55,238 bases of DNA from Candidatus Kuenenia stuttgartensis (GCA_945861465.1 CAMAVB010000015.1:1-55238), one strand, 5' to 3'. Numbered from the stretch's first letter, positions 37,164 through 47,962 are shown. Numbers and translations: made by a program. Notes: generated from the sequence alone by a model not told the origin.

Positions 37164-39268
37164 GGTTCAGAGTCCCTGAGTTGTGTTGAATCATTGGCAG
37201 CGGTGGTGTCAGCCGTTGCCGATGACGGCGCGGCCGCGACCTGCAGAACCGCCGAATGCTGACGACCGTCGCTGAGTCCCAGTTCCGGCGACTGGAGATA
37301 CAGATAGTAAGTCCCCTGACGAGGCGGAATGAAGGTCAACGTCCCTTCGCCGCCTTTGACGGAATTCAACTTCAGTTTCGAGTGCCAGACTCCGGGCGCT
37401 AACATGACGCGAACGTTGCAGCGACCGAGCACTTCCGAGGCGACTGGCTGATCGCCACGCTCAACACTGAATGCGACGTGAACAGGCTTCCCGGCGACGA
37501 CAGAATCGCCGTTGACCGAAGTCCTGATCTCCAGTCGTTCTCGTTTGATCGCGGCAACACGTTGCGGATTTTCATGCACGTCAATCGAAAACGCATGAAC
37601 GACCCGCGGCGTGTCCAGAAGAAATACAACATCGTATCGCCCCGGCTGTGACAGACGCGCGGTTGTTTCATACACCCCCTCCCCGAAGCGTTCCTTCAGA
37701 CTCCGATCGACCGCCAGCACGGCGCGGGGTTCCTGATCGTAGTTGGTAAAACTGCCCATCGGGGCTGCCATGCCTTCCTTGTAGAAATACACCGCGCGAT
37801 CCGCAGGGTTGGCAACCAGCACCGCGTTTGCTCCTGGAGCCTGCACGATCGCCGGGGCGAGACTGGACAGGAGTCCTTCGTTCGGTCGTTTCTGTCCGCC
37901 CGGAAACTCAACCAGTGACACAGCATGACCACGTTCGCCGAGATCTTTCAAGGGAATCATCTGTACGATCTCACTTCCCAGATGTCGCACATAAGCCAGT
38001 TCGTCTGAGAACGCAATCTGATGCGGATGTAACTGCACAGGAGCCTCTCGCACGACCTGTGCGATCGACGAATCCACAATCAGGATCCGGTCGTTTTGGC
38101 TGTCGACGACAAATGCAAATCGGCCTTTCGGCTCAAAACGAATCTCACCGAGCGCTGGCCCCTGGCCTTGAACTTCGGTTGACAGCACACCTTGATCGTT
38201 CGAGATGTTCGTCTTCGGCGGCGGAACGGCGATTCGTTGCGTGATTCGGCCACGAACATTGAAGGATGCGATTCCATCAGAGCTTGCGTGAGTTACATAG
38301 ACCTGATTCGCTCTTTTCCCCCATGCAATCGAAACAGGCCGACGACCGGTTTCAATAACCGATTTGATCTTCAGCGACGCGACATCCACGATCGTGACTG
38401 TGCCCGATTCTGAATTTGTGACGAAGGCATGACGATCGTCCGGATCGAAGGCGAGTTCGTGTGTGCCGCTGCCGGTCGGGATTTCGGCGGCGATGTCCAG
38501 CGACTCCGCTTCGATAACAGTCACGCCGGAATCAACTCCATTCGTCGCAACCCACAGGTAATGCCCGTCCGGCTGCAGAGCCACGCGACCAGGAGTCTGT
38601 TTTACGGGAATCGTTTCGACAATCTTCCAGTCGGCCGTTGAGATCACTGCGATGCTGCGCGATGCCGGTATGGAGACGAAGACGCGGGACTGATCAGAAG
38701 TCAGTACCCAGTCCTCACCAGGACCATCAAGCTGCAGCATGGCCAACAGCTTTGTGCCACCGAATGTGAACAGCGGATCGACGATGGTAACAGTCCCGTC
38801 GTCGTTCAGGCTCATCACGAAATACGAATTCAGATTCAGCTCGGGCTGGGACAGCAGGCTGTGGCGAATAAACGATTCTGCCTTCCGCACCGCCATCTCG
38901 TGAGTTGTCGCCTCGTTCGATTCCGCTCGGTCGACCCACGCCGCCGGATAGGCGTTGCGGACGGCGGTACCCGTTGCGTCAGTGATTCGAAATCGAAAAT
39001 GCAGATCGTCGCCAGCGTAAAACTCATTGGCGGAATCGCCAACCGGGTCGGCGAAAAACGCCACCTCAATACCGTCGCGTTCGACAGTCTGCTGCAGCGT
39101 TCCGAGCGATCTCGGAGTCGTCACTGTTTCGTCGGTAACAGGTCGAGTTTCTGCGGACGGCGCTTCTGACGCGTCTGAAGCCGTTCGTGGCGTCGAGGAA
39201 CCGCCACATCCGGTGAATGCGGCCAACGTCAGGAAAAGGATCAGAGCGTACCTTCGCCGTCCGATCAT
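37160..39268 (-). CDS. YVTN-type beta-propeller lipoprotein
   Basis: 702 residues with a lipobox (LAAFTGC). Residues about 150-440 form a beta-propeller of YVTN/cytochrome-D1-like repeats: VFVSIPASRSIAVISTADW, YLWVATNGVDSGVTVIEAES, HAFVTNSESGTVTIVDVAS and FAFVVDSQNDRILIVDSS. No heme site is present. The N-terminal region (VERDGIEVAFFADPVGD) and the C-terminus (EGTLTFIPPRQGTYYLYLQS) look like separate beta-sandwich domains. Its start overlaps the oxidase stop by 4 bases (ATGA) and its stop overlaps the Sco start. It is probably a scaffold or binding partner of the oxidase on the cell surface; the exact role is inferred from linkage. Confidence 0.88.
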   Translation of the reverse strand: MIGRRRYALILFLTLAAFTGCGGSSTPRTASDASEAPSAETRPVTDETVTTPRSLGTLQQTVERDGIEVAFFADPVGDSANEFYAGDDLHFRFRITDATGTAVRNAYPAAWVDRAESNEATTHEMAVRKAESFIRHSLLSQPELNLNSYFVMSLNDDGTVTIVDPLFTFGGTKLLAMLQLDGPGEDWVLTSDQSRVFVSIPASRSIAVISTADWKIVETIPVKQTPGRVALQPDGHYLWVATNGVDSGVTVIEAESLDIAAEIPTGSGTHELAFDPDDRHAFVTNSESGTVTIVDVASLKIKSVIETGRRPVSIAWGKRANQVYVTHASSDGIASFNVRGRITQRIAVPPPKTNISNDQGVLSTEVQGQGPALGEIRFEPKGRFAFVVDSQNDRILIVDSSIAQVVREAPVQLHPHQIAFSDELAYVRHLGSEIVQMIPLKDLGERGHAVSLVEFPGGQKRPNEGLLSSLAPAIVQAPGANAVLVANPADRAVYFYKEGMAAPMGSFTNYDQEPRAVLAVDRSLKERFGEGVYETTARLSQPGRYDVVFLLDTPRVVHAFSIDVHENPQRVAAIKRERLEIRTSVNGDSVVAGKPVHVAFSVERGDQPVASEVLGRCNVRVMLAPGVWHSKLKLNSVKGGEGTLTFIPPRQGTYYLYLQSPELGLSDGRQHSAVLQVAAAPSSATADTTAANDSTQLRDSEP

Positions 39269-42200
39269 GGTTGCGCCTCAACCGCAGTCGATGAATCGCG
39301 ATCGTCCAGGGCAGAGTTGGTAGTCAACGGGGTGACGGAAAAACTGGAATCAGGCACGGGAACGTTGTACGGAGGCTGCCCGGAATCGGGAGCGGATCCG
39401 CCATGCTGTGAAATGACGCGAATTCCTGAACCGCCGCGCAGAAGTTCCGCTTTGACACTGAACTGCCAGCGCCCGGTGCCGGACTCGACCACAGCTTGTG
39501 CAATCTCTGTGAGCATCCCGTTCGCCGCTTCCGAATGCAACGTGACACTCTCCGCAAACTCGCCCGTTCCTGGATGCACTGTATTGTGCCCGTGGACTTT
39601 CACCTTGGCGTTCTTTTCGACACGAACATCATCAATCGTCACGCCGTCTTTTCCGGCTTCCAGCACGCGCACGATTCCCCATTGCCCGGTCCGCGTGTTG
39701 TAAAGCACGTGGTACAGATAGTCTCCCTTAACTCCAAACGGTCCGCCGGCACTCGGCAGTACCATGTTGATCGGTTCATACGGCATGAATCGCTGCGTGC
39801 CAAGTACCTGCGACAGTTTGTTGTTACCAATCTTTGTGGATTGCTTCACATAAGGCTCCTCCTGCCAGTTGTGGCCATGCACGGCAATGACCTGACCTTC
39901 CTCGCCATCACCACCGGGATACAACCAGCGAAGACGCAGTGGTTTGCCCGCTTCAACAGGAAACACTGGAGTCTGAGGATCGCCACCAACGCGTGAATTG
40001 GCATGCACGTCCGCAGTCTCGACGCGATTGATGAGAACGTCAAACGGGACATCCTGGCGATTGTTGGATTCATCGTACGTCACGAGATTAAGGAACACGC
40101 TGAGCTCGTCGCCGCGCAAGACGACACTCAACGGCCAGGTGATTGCCGTCACGGAATTGGTGTCGGTAATCTGCCAGACGCTGCCCGCCTGTGTCGCGCT
40201 GACCTGTGTTCCGCCATCGAGTCCCATTCCTTCGTCCGCAAGTCTCGTCCGCAATTCTGCAGGCAGCCGACCGGCGTTCAACTCGCTGACCCAGTTCTCT
40301 CCGACTTGTGTTCTGAGTTTCAGCATTCGGACGGGATAGCGGTAGTTGAAGGGTTCGCTGCGGTAATTGACTCCACCGACCGCGTGAAATGTCCCGGCGA
40401 ATCCGTCCGAAGTCAGATACTGATCCGGCTGGCCGTGCGGAGTCTTTCCAGAAAACATCGTGATGTCGTCCTGAATCACGATGACTCCCTCACGGAACAG
40501 AAACTTTCTGTCTTTGCCGTCTCCCTCGTAAATGTTTGCGGCCGCATGCGTATTGCTGTCGATCTTCCACGTCGAGCCCTGCGGTTCGACAATCAACGCT
40601 CCGACAAGCCCCATCGTGTGCTGGATCAATCCGTCGGCCGGAGTCAGATTGATGGCTCCAAATTCGATCGGGGTAGCCTTCATCACCGGCGTCGATTTGC
40701 CGTTTGACGCGGGCGCCATTTCAACTTCCAATTTGCCGGCATACCAGCACATCGTCTTCTTCGAACCTGGTTCAACAGTCTGGATCGGGTTGAACCCTAC
40801 GTTGGCACCGTCGCCCTGTGTGATGTCGCAGGCGACCAATTGAGCATTCAACCCGACAGTGGCAGACATCCGCAGCGGCATCGACGGATACACAAAGACT
40901 CCTGTACCGCGCACCTGCATCCCGAACGTGACATCCGAACCAGGATTCGAAATCGTCCACACACCCGGGCTGACGGGATCCACGGTGGCCTGCCTGGCCA
41001 GCGGAACATCGTTGTCTGCGAATGCCTGGCGCACGCCTGGCGGAATCGTCCCCTCGTTGAACGCTGCGCTCGAATCGACCGGAACTTCAAACGACGGAAT
41101 AATTCCGAATGGACTCTGAGCTGTCCCGGCATACTGAAACGCTTTCGCTTTCGGATCGCAGCGGTTCTCCAGCGTCACTTCAATCCAGTCTCCCGCACAG
41201 GCTCGCAGAATCACGGGCTCAATCGGAACGTTCTCGCGCAGTTTGTTGTTGCCGTCGAGATCTTCCGCGTGAACGTAGATTACCGCATATGGATTCTGCA
41301 GCAGATCAGGAGTACCGGGCGGAAGATTCCGTCCGTCGGTATTAAACTGTTTCGGATCGTCGGACAGAACCTGACCTCGCGAATTGTAAATCAATGAACC
41401 TTTTGGCAGTGCCTGTTCGGCGGTGATCGCCACCAGGTGGAACCTGCGGACTTCGGCATCCGGCGGGCAGGTGATCTGCAATCCGCCGGGCGTCTTTCCG
41501 TCCGGATTGTTGGGCAACGGCTTCAGGTCCTTGAGCAGCCCGTGCGATCCGTCGTAGGCACGCATCAGTCCCCACGATCCACTGACAAGCCCCGGTGTGC
41601 CGGCGCTGGATTCGTAAAGATAGTCGGCAAACGGCCGGTCCGGTGTCGATCGCGCCGGCGGCAGGCGGAACAGCATCTCGTAATGCTCAGACAGCGACAT
41701 CCCCTGAACATTGCGGTAGCCGGAATTCTGAAAGCTGGGTTCGAAGAGCCATTTGACTCCATGCACGGTGAACGAATGCGCCTGTTCGTGCGCACCGACG
41801 AGCGTGCGAATCTGGATGCGGTCGTTTTCGTAGGCTCGCAGCAACGGTGTGTACGGGTCATATGCCTGGGCTCCGGTCTCGCCCACGGGAGTCAGATACG
41901 GTGGAAACTTAAACCCGTCCGGGTCATCGGGATTGATCGGCGAACCAGGTTCCGGTTGACGATTCAAGTCTTCGTCCAGACGTTTGATCGACCGAAATGC
42001 TGACGCCAGATCAACCGCTTCGGCGCGCTGCTGAGGAGTCAGAGCAGCGTCGTGTCCGGGACTGGACGAGATGCGCAGCGGGACCGGTTCTGAGCGGTAA
42101 CTGACATTCCAGTGGCCACCGTCCGGAAATGAACTGACCAAAGTCGGAGACGGTCCGCCGTTGACCACGTTGTTGGGATCCGCCGGCGGATTCACCGTGT

Positions 42201-45200
42201 GCAGCGGGTCGGCCCATGCGACAAAATTCACGGACGCGGTCATCATCAGCCGATAGACTGCCAGCCGCTTCGGTTCGCCTTCCACGTAAACCGCGTACTC
42301 TTCGCCATTCTGTTCGACAACCCAGTCGGGACCGTTGTCTGACTTGCGAACTGTCGCCGTAACAGAAAGCGCAATCCCTTTCTCCTGGAAGGCGTCACAG
42401 ACCGGTCCGGGAATGATTCCCTGCGCAAGAGACTCCGCATTTTCGATGCCCGCGGTGACAATGACCTGCCGACGAATTCTAAAGACTTCGGCCGTCGCCG
42501 GATAATCGGAGTCGACTTCACCAATCTCCCACTCGAGACCCTTTTGCAGAACATTGACACCTGCGTCAGCAGAAAGTGTCACACCGTACCTGGCAATCGC
42601 AGCCCGGAGTTCGAGTGTGACTTTTTTGTCATCAAGATCCCTCGACCAGGAGTCCTCAAGATTGCACAGGAATCCGGAAACTTCACCCATTTTGCTGCGA
42701 CTGTCGCTGTTGTAGGTCAGGCCAAAGTCCTGCAGTTGAAACGCAAACTCGCGATAGCTGTCCGACTTGTTGGCTGTCTCAATATTTGCCTGCCAGCTCG
42801 TCGGACCGCCGTCCGCACGTTTCCTCACGTCGTACATCTGTTCGCCCGTGATCGGGTCGTACCACTTTGACCCGGTCGGTTCGATCAGCATTCCGGCGTA
42901 AAGTCCGACCTGCTGATGCGTCGACGGACTGAAGTGATCGTGCGTGAACACCGTCCGCAGAGTGCGGTCGCGACCTGCATTGTCGAACAGAGGATCAGTG
43001 TCGAAGCATTGAATGGTGGTTTGCGCTCCATTCCAGTTCTGATACGGAGGCGGTGAACCGAACAGTTCTTTGTTATAGGGCCGCGCCGCGAGTTTCTTTT
43101 GTTTGTCTGAACGAAACTGCGTCGCCCAATCGAACGTGTACAGACCGCCCATGGCGTTCATCGCGTCGATTCGTTCGCGGACTTCATCCGGGCTGAATGT
43201 TCCGTCTTCGTAATTGAATCCGTTGGCGGCTCCATCCGAAGACGTGACGTCGAACTTGACCAGATGAATGTGCTGCCCGATCACATCGGTCGGTGTACGC
43301 ACCTGAAAGTCGTCCAGTTCGTAATACGCCGGAACGAGGTTGGTGTGCCAGAATTCGATGGTCTCATCAGAATTCGCGCGGAAGAAAAACGGCTGTGGAG
43401 GTCGCTCTCCTCCGACTGTCGGCTTGACGTCGTTCCACAGCGTGATGAAGCGCTGCTGCGGATAGTGCCAGCCATTTTTGTTGAACACGACATCCATCTG
43501 AATCGCCGCGGCCTGATACCGCCGCGTGTTGATGTTGGAATTGCCGTTCTGATCCACACCAGGTGCGGCATACGGGGCACCGGGAATCGGAGGCAAACCA
43601 TTTAAAGTAAAGTTACCAGGATCGCCGTTGGGCAGGTACGAAGCATGCGTGCGCGTCGCATGTGTCTGCATCGCCACTTTCTCAATGGCCGTCCCGTCTT
43701 CCGGAAGTTCAAACGCAACCAAGCCGCCGTCAATCAGCTTGCGATTCGGATTCGTCTTATCGTCGCTGTCGTAGCGCACAAAGTCCTTGGTAAAATCCCA
43801 GCGAGTGTGCAGTTCTTTGACGATCTTGCCGTCCAGAACCAAATGACGCGGCAGGCCGCCATCCAGCAGCACTTTCTTTCCCTGATGAGGACCATCTTCG
43901 TACAGCTTCGGCTGACCCGGGCTGATTTCTTCCCATGCAAAGTCCATTGGCGGATGTGGTGGACGATGACCGGCCACGCCTGGGATGAAAAACGGATAGC
44001 CGGGATTACGGTAAACCATGTTGCCATCCCCATCCGGCGTTTTCAACGCTTCGGCGCGACGACCATTGTCAATAAGTCGAACCTTTCCGGGCAGCGGAGC
44101 CATCGCCACTGTGGGCAGAGGAACGATTGCCGGAATCGGAACGCCGGCCTCGATCTCGCCGTCCGGCAATGCTCGCGCACCTTCCACAGGAATGCCGTCT
44201 GCATCCAGCTGAGTGCCCTGTTCAAACACGTCATGCACGCGCCACATCCCCCACATACCGGCCGCAAAATGTGGATACAGGTGGCAGTGAAAGATGGAAT
44301 CGCCCACTGTCAGATTTCGATTACCGCTGCCATTGTGGGCGATTTCCAGTGTGAACGTAGCTCCGGCGTTGATCATCTGAGAATCCAGATAAGCACTGTT
44401 GTCGCTGTTCGGAGTGCGCAGCCACTGATGCGCATGCAGATGATGCACATGGACAATACCCGAACCGGTATTGGCAATTCGGAACTTCACGCGGTCTCGC
44501 ATGTAGCTGTGATACACGTTTGAGGGATCGTCCGGATAGAAAACTTTCGTGGCCTTGTGTTTGCTGTCCAGCGGCTTGAATTGAGGTCCATCCAGCGTCA
44601 GGTTTTCTTCAACAATCTGCTGACCGTCTGCCGGGCTGTTGATGGTCTGGTTGGGAGCGTTTGCTGGTACGTCCACTACCATCGCCGGATCGCCCACAGC
44701 CCATGAACTCAGGAAGAACTCTTCGAATTTCAGGTCAACCGCGTCTTTGTTGCCCATCGGACCAACACCAATGCGGTTGGCCAGAATCTCCGCTCCAATT
44801 CCCGCACAGCCGTAGTTGATTGCGAATGCATCGCCCCCTGCCGTATAGGACCCTGCCAGAGCCGGATCAGCAAACTGTTCGAATGCCTGAACGCCGAAAA
44901 AATTGTGATAGAGAATCACGAATTCGCGGTACGGACTTCTGCGATTTGGATAAACCGGGTTCTCGCGGAATGAAGCAGCCGTGTTGGTCGATGGAAAACT
45001 ACCGGCGTCAGGGCCTGTGATGATTGCTGTCAGGTCGTTGTGCACAAATTCCAGTGCATCCGCGCCCTGCGCGCCGGGATGTTTCATCAGCATGTTGAGC
45101 ACGGGAAATCCGGCGTGACGGTGGCCTGCCGGGAATACTGCCTGATAGTCCACCAATGGATGCAGACCAAGTGTAGACAGGTAACCATCGACCCTCAGAA

Positions 45201-46074
45201 CTGTCGCATGTTTGTCTGTCTGCCGATCTGGATCCATCGTCGTCAGTGTCCACAGCTTACTTCCGGTTTTGGGATCAGTCCGCTGCTGTGACTCGTCATC
45301 CAGATCAGGCTCCAGCGTCATAAACTGTTTTGCGAGATATTCGGGATCGTCCGGAAACGTCGCCAGCTTCAGGTCTTGTTCCGTGACCTGACTGCGATAC
45401 CACTCCGCGCCCTCCGGCTGTACTGTCACCATTCCGAACAGGCCATTGTCGAGCTGCCCGTTCGAGTGATCGAAGTGGCTGTGAATCATAAACTCGCCTT
45501 CGGCACTGGCGTAGAACTTCAGGATTTTCGTCTCCCCGGGGCGAGCCATGCTGCCGGTCGGACCTGGATTCGCACCCGTCCATGAACCATCGCTGTCGAT
45601 ACTGCCAACAAGATTCAGCCCTGCAGGATGGAAGCCCACATCGCGTGTCATTGTCTGAATGGGGGCGATCACTGTTTCTGCCATGGGCGACAACAGATTA
45701 GTGAAATGCACCTCCATGCAGTCACCAACATTCATCCGCAGCACGATGGGACGCGGTCGTTTGTCGGAACGCAGTCGAACGTGTCCAGGTTCCAGTTTTT
45801 GATCCCGCTCCAGCGGGTCGTTGCCGTATTTGTCCTGCGGCGTGTCGAGACTCACCACGTCGCGTCGCAGGGCATACATCATGCCCTGAGGCTGAGCGGC
45901 TCCCATGCGATTCCACATCCATGGCTGTTCGAGCGCCACCACATCAGCGCGAAATGTGCGTTTGATTTGCTGTTGATCGTCCGCAGCGGCAGTTGGCGGG
46001 CATCCGAGGCAACACGCAATCGACATTAAGACGCTGAAGCAACCGCGCAGGTGAGACATCGTGCGGGCAGACAT
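39265..46074 (-). CDS. Giant multicopper oxidase, MnxG/MofA-like, about 2269 residues
   Basis: The ATG at 46074 has AGAAGGAG five bases upstream and starts a signal peptide (MSHLRGCFSVLMSIACCLGC); the frame runs open to 46254. Several cupredoxin domains follow. Copper-site candidates are HSHFDH (about 198-203), HVHHLHAHQW (542-551) and HCHLYPHFAAGM (596-607, the classic HCHxxxHxxxM type 1/type 3 motif). Others are HIHLVKFD (about 932), THDHFSPSTHQQVGLYAGM (about 1042), AHSFTVHGVKW (about 1428) and AVHGHNW (about 2062). The N-terminal ADVVALEQPW, GMMYALRRDVV and RPRPIVLRMNVGDC resemble, from memory, the large oxidases linked to Mn(II) oxidation. Ordinary laccases have 500-600 residues. A module of about 75 residues occurs four times in the second half. 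Mn(II) as substrate is inference. Confidence 0.93.
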   Translation of the reverse strand: MSARTMSHLRGCFSVLMSIACCLGCPPTAAADDQQQIKRTFRADVVALEQPWMWNRMGAAQPQGMMYALRRDVVSLDTPQDKYGNDPLERDQKLEPGHVRLRSDKRPRPIVLRMNVGDCMEVHFTNLLSPMAETVIAPIQTMTRDVGFHPAGLNLVGSIDSDGSWTGANPGPTGSMARPGETKILKFYASAEGEFMIHSHFDHSNGQLDNGLFGMVTVQPEGAEWYRSQVTEQDLKLATFPDDPEYLAKQFMTLEPDLDDESQQRTDPKTGSKLWTLTTMDPDRQTDKHATVLRVDGYLSTLGLHPLVDYQAVFPAGHRHAGFPVLNMLMKHPGAQGADALEFVHNDLTAIITGPDAGSFPSTNTAASFRENPVYPNRRSPYREFVILYHNFFGVQAFEQFADPALAGSYTAGGDAFAINYGCAGIGAEILANRIGVGPMGNKDAVDLKFEEFFLSSWAVGDPAMVVDVPANAPNQTINSPADGQQIVEENLTLDGPQFKPLDSKHKATKVFYPDDPSNVYHSYMRDRVKFRIANTGSGIVHVHHLHAHQWLRTPNSDNSAYLDSQMINAGATFTLEIAHNGSGNRNLTVGDSIFHCHLYPHFAAGMWGMWRVHDVFEQGTQLDADGIPVEGARALPDGEIEAGVPIPAIVPLPTVAMAPLPGKVRLIDNGRRAEALKTPDGDGNMVYRNPGYPFFIPGVAGHRPPHPPMDFAWEEISPGQPKLYEDGPHQGKKVLLDGGLPRHLVLDGKIVKELHTRWDFTKDFVRYDSDDKTNPNRKLIDGGLVAFELPEDGTAIEKVAMQTHATRTHASYLPNGDPGNFTLNGLPPIPGAPYAAPGVDQNGNSNINTRRYQAAAIQMDVVFNKNGWHYPQQRFITLWNDVKPTVGGERPPQPFFFRANSDETIEFWHTNLVPAYYELDDFQVRTPTDVIGQHIHLVKFDVTSSDGAANGFNYEDGTFSPDEVRERIDAMNAMGGLYTFDWATQFRSDKQKKLAARPYNKELFGSPPPYQNWNGAQTTIQCFDTDPLFDNAGRDRTLRTVFTHDHFSPSTHQQVGLYAGMLIEPTGSKWYDPITGEQMYDVRKRADGGPTSWQANIETANKSDSYREFAFQLQDFGLTYNSDSRSKMGEVSGFLCNLEDSWSRDLDDKKVTLELRAAIARYGVTLSADAGVNVLQKGLEWEIGEVDSDYPATAEVFRIRRQVIVTAGIENAESLAQGIIPGPVCDAFQEKGIALSVTATVRKSDNGPDWVVEQNGEEYAVYVEGEPKRLAVYRLMMTASVNFVAWADPLHTVNPPADPNNVVNGGPSPTLVSSFPDGGHWNVSYRSEPVPLRISSSPGHDAALTPQQRAEAVDLASAFRSIKRLDEDLNRQPEPGSPINPDDPDGFKFPPYLTPVGETGAQAYDPYTPLLRAYENDRIQIRTLVGAHEQAHSFTVHGVKWLFEPSFQNSGYRNVQGMSLSEHYEMLFRLPPARSTPDRPFADYLYESSAGTPGLVSGSWGLMRAYDGSHGLLKDLKPLPNNPDGKTPGGLQITCPPDAEVRRFHLVAITAEQALPKGSLIYNSRGQVLSDDPKQFNTDGRNLPPGTPDLLQNPYAVIYVHAEDLDGNNKLRENVPIEPVILRACAGDWIEVTLENRCDPKAKAFQYAGTAQSPFGIIPSFEVPVDSSAAFNEGTIPPGVRQAFADNDVPLARQATVDPVSPGVWTISNPGSDVTFGMQVRGTGVFVYPSMPLRMSATVGLNAQLVACDITQGDGANVGFNPIQTVEPGSKKTMCWYAGKLEVEMAPASNGKSTPVMKATPIEFGAINLTPADGLIQHTMGLVGALIVEPQGSTWKIDSNTHAAANIYEGDGKDRKFLFREGVIVIQDDITMFSGKTPHGQPDQYLTSDGFAGTFHAVGGVNYRSEPFNYRYPVRMLKLRTQVGENWVSELNAGRLPAELRTRLADEGMGLDGGTQVSATQAGSVWQITDTNSVTAITWPLSVVLRGDELSVFLNLVTYDESNNRQDVPFDVLINRVETADVHANSRVGGDPQTPVFPVEAGKPLRLRWLYPGGDGEEGQVIAVHGHNWQEEPYVKQSTKIGNNKLSQVLGTQRFMPYEPINMVLPSAGGPFGVKGDYLYHVLYNTRTGQWGIVRVLEAGKDGVTIDDVRVEKNAKVKVHGHNTVHPGTGEFAESVTLHSEAANGMLTEIAQAVVESGTGRWQFSVKAELLRGGSGIRVISQHGGSAPDSGQPPYNVPVPDSSFSVTPLTTNSALDDRDSSTAVEAQP

Positions 46075-46174
46075 GACAACTCCTTCTTCACTAGCCGTTG
46101 TTGTGACCCATGTTGCGAATATTTGATCTCGCCGCGTCGTGATGCAAGTCAGCGGCATCGTCCAGTCAGAGCGG

Positions 46175-47938
46175 TTACTGTGCCGAAAGCTCCGTTGTGC
46201 CGGTTTCCGGATTGAGCCAATACTGATCGGGGACGCCACCGTAGGCGGATTCATTCTGATCCGCCTTGAGAAGATTGAGAGTTGGAAACAAAAGTCGGAA
46301 TTCCGGCTCGAAGATCTGGCCCTGCGGATGCTGTGAAATCTGAGACCGGAAGACTTCGATGCGTCTTTGGCTCAACAACCGCACCCAGCCCGTGACAATG
46401 TCCTGATTTTCAGCGTTCTTCTGCAGTGTTTTGACGAGTGCCGCAGCCTGCTTCTGATGATAGGCGATGTCGCGTTTCGGATCGGTCAGATTCGCGAGGA
46501 GTTCGGCGGCAGCAGGACTGGAGGATGCCTCGAGTCGGCCTTTGAACTCTTCCAGCCAGTCATCGTCCGCTCGATCAGGAACCAACTGCAGAAGGTTGCA
46601 GCGTTCCTTCGAGAACATGGGACGTGTCATATCAACTGCGAGCACATCGATCACGAATTCCATATCGACAATTTTCGCTTTGACCATCGCTTCCGCCAAC
46701 AGCATGTCTGAATGAGACTTGACGGGACTAGAAAATCCATGATCCGCGTCGATCCCGATCGAATCGGAACTCTGAACATCGAAAAACTGGCTCTGGAAAT
46801 GATTGAGCGCGTTGACGTACAGATCCTTTTTAATCTCGACGAACTTCGGACCGTCAGGCAGTAGACGCGGATCAACGAAGAAACCGACTGGTGCCTGGAC
46901 GACTTTCGCATTTGGGTCACCCAGCGGTGTGGTATCAGACGCAAGATTCACTTCCTGCTCGCAGAAAATCACGCGAAGTTGTTCCTGCAGCGTCAGCTTG
47001 CCGCGCTCGTCCATGTAGCGTTTGCTGCTGAACAGTTTTGTGTATCCATCGTCAATCCACTTTGAGAAGACACTGGCGTCCACAACATCATCCAGGATGC
47101 CCTGAATCGCAGGCTGAATGACCAGCGAACCCAGCGGCAACGGGCGTTCTTTGCGCCACCACATGTTGTGGGGAAACGCCAGTTCCTTCATGATGGGGCC
47201 ACCGTTCATGTGGCAACCTGAGCAACGAAGCCGGGGACCGCCCTGATCCTGCTTTGCCAGATCCGGATTCCTGCCGAACAGCGGTTCGCCGGGATTTGAA
47301 TTTCGCCAGACGTTTTTGATGTCATCGAGAATGTCCAGCGAACTTCCCCTGTAAAACCAGGTGCCTCCCTGACCATTTCCGCGAATTTCGTAGAATCGAA
47401 ACATTCCGATGGTCGGGTCCCAGACAACGGATTCGAGAAGTAAAGCATTATCACTCCCTTGATTCTGCTCCTGGAGAACGCTGGTGCCAGCCGTGTTATT
47501 GTTGACGGCGACCTGAAAGTGGCCGAAAAACCAGTCGCCTGGTTCGATTTTGTTGCCCTCGTAATCTCCTGTGACAGCTTCAAAAAAGCTGAACAGCCCC
47601 TGCGGCAGCGGATTGTTGAAGCCACGATCAGCAACCATCGCCGGATTCAGTTTCAGGCCGAGCTGCTTCACCAGATTTCGAAACTCAAGCGCGTTATTTG
47701 GACAGAATTTCTGCGACGTCACGATCTTGAATAACGGATCTCCGTGCGCACCTGCGGGCAACGTCTCGCCCGTGTTGTTGTTCTGGATCCCACACCCAAA
47801 ACCAGTCGGGGGATTCTCCTGGGCGCGCACCGGCATCGCCCACGCAGCAAGTGTCATCGAGATAATGGCCCCATGCAAAACATGGCGCACCCAGCTAAGC
47901 CGCACGGCGCATTGAGGACTCGACATTGTGTTCATCAT
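46175..47938 (-). CDS. Secreted c-type cytochrome
   Basis: 587 residues from the ATG at 47938, which has AAAGGA upstream; the frame extends to 48052 into a repeat. A signal peptide is visible (GAIISMTLAAWAMPVRAQ). One heme site, CSGCH, occurs at about residue 239-243 in RCSGCHMNGGPIMKELAF. The surrounding 580 residues are unlike small cytochromes. They include WFFGHFQVAVNN, VVWDPTIGMFRFYEIRG and PHNMWWRKERPLP. It is 100 bases upstream of the giant oxidase and on the same strand, so it is a candidate electron acceptor for it. I do not recognise a named family. A second heme site was not found. Confidence 0.88.
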   Translation of the reverse strand: MMNTMSSPQCAVRLSWVRHVLHGAIISMTLAAWAMPVRAQENPPTGFGCGIQNNNTGETLPAGAHGDPLFKIVTSQKFCPNNALEFRNLVKQLGLKLNPAMVADRGFNNPLPQGLFSFFEAVTGDYEGNKIEPGDWFFGHFQVAVNNNTAGTSVLQEQNQGSDNALLLESVVWDPTIGMFRFYEIRGNGQGGTWFYRGSSLDILDDIKNVWRNSNPGEPLFGRNPDLAKQDQGGPRLRCSGCHMNGGPIMKELAFPHNMWWRKERPLPLGSLVIQPAIQGILDDVVDASVFSKWIDDGYTKLFSSKRYMDERGKLTLQEQLRVIFCEQEVNLASDTTPLGDPNAKVVQAPVGFFVDPRLLPDGPKFVEIKKDLYVNALNHFQSQFFDVQSSDSIGIDADHGFSSPVKSHSDMLLAEAMVKAKIVDMEFVIDVLAVDMTRPMFSKERCNLLQLVPDRADDDWLEEFKGRLEASSSPAAAELLANLTDPKRDIAYHQKQAAALVKTLQKNAENQDIVTGWVRLLSQRRIEVFRSQISQHPQGQIFEPEFRLLFPTLNLLKADQNESAYGGVPDQYWLNPETGTTELSAQ

Positions 47939-47962
47939 GTGAATTCCTTTGTGGTGTCTGCT

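Noticed and set aside
43645-44523. 292-codon plus-strand frame within the giant oxidase
   Set aside because: Antisense shadow; the opposite strand encodes the conserved HCHLYPHFAAGM copper site.
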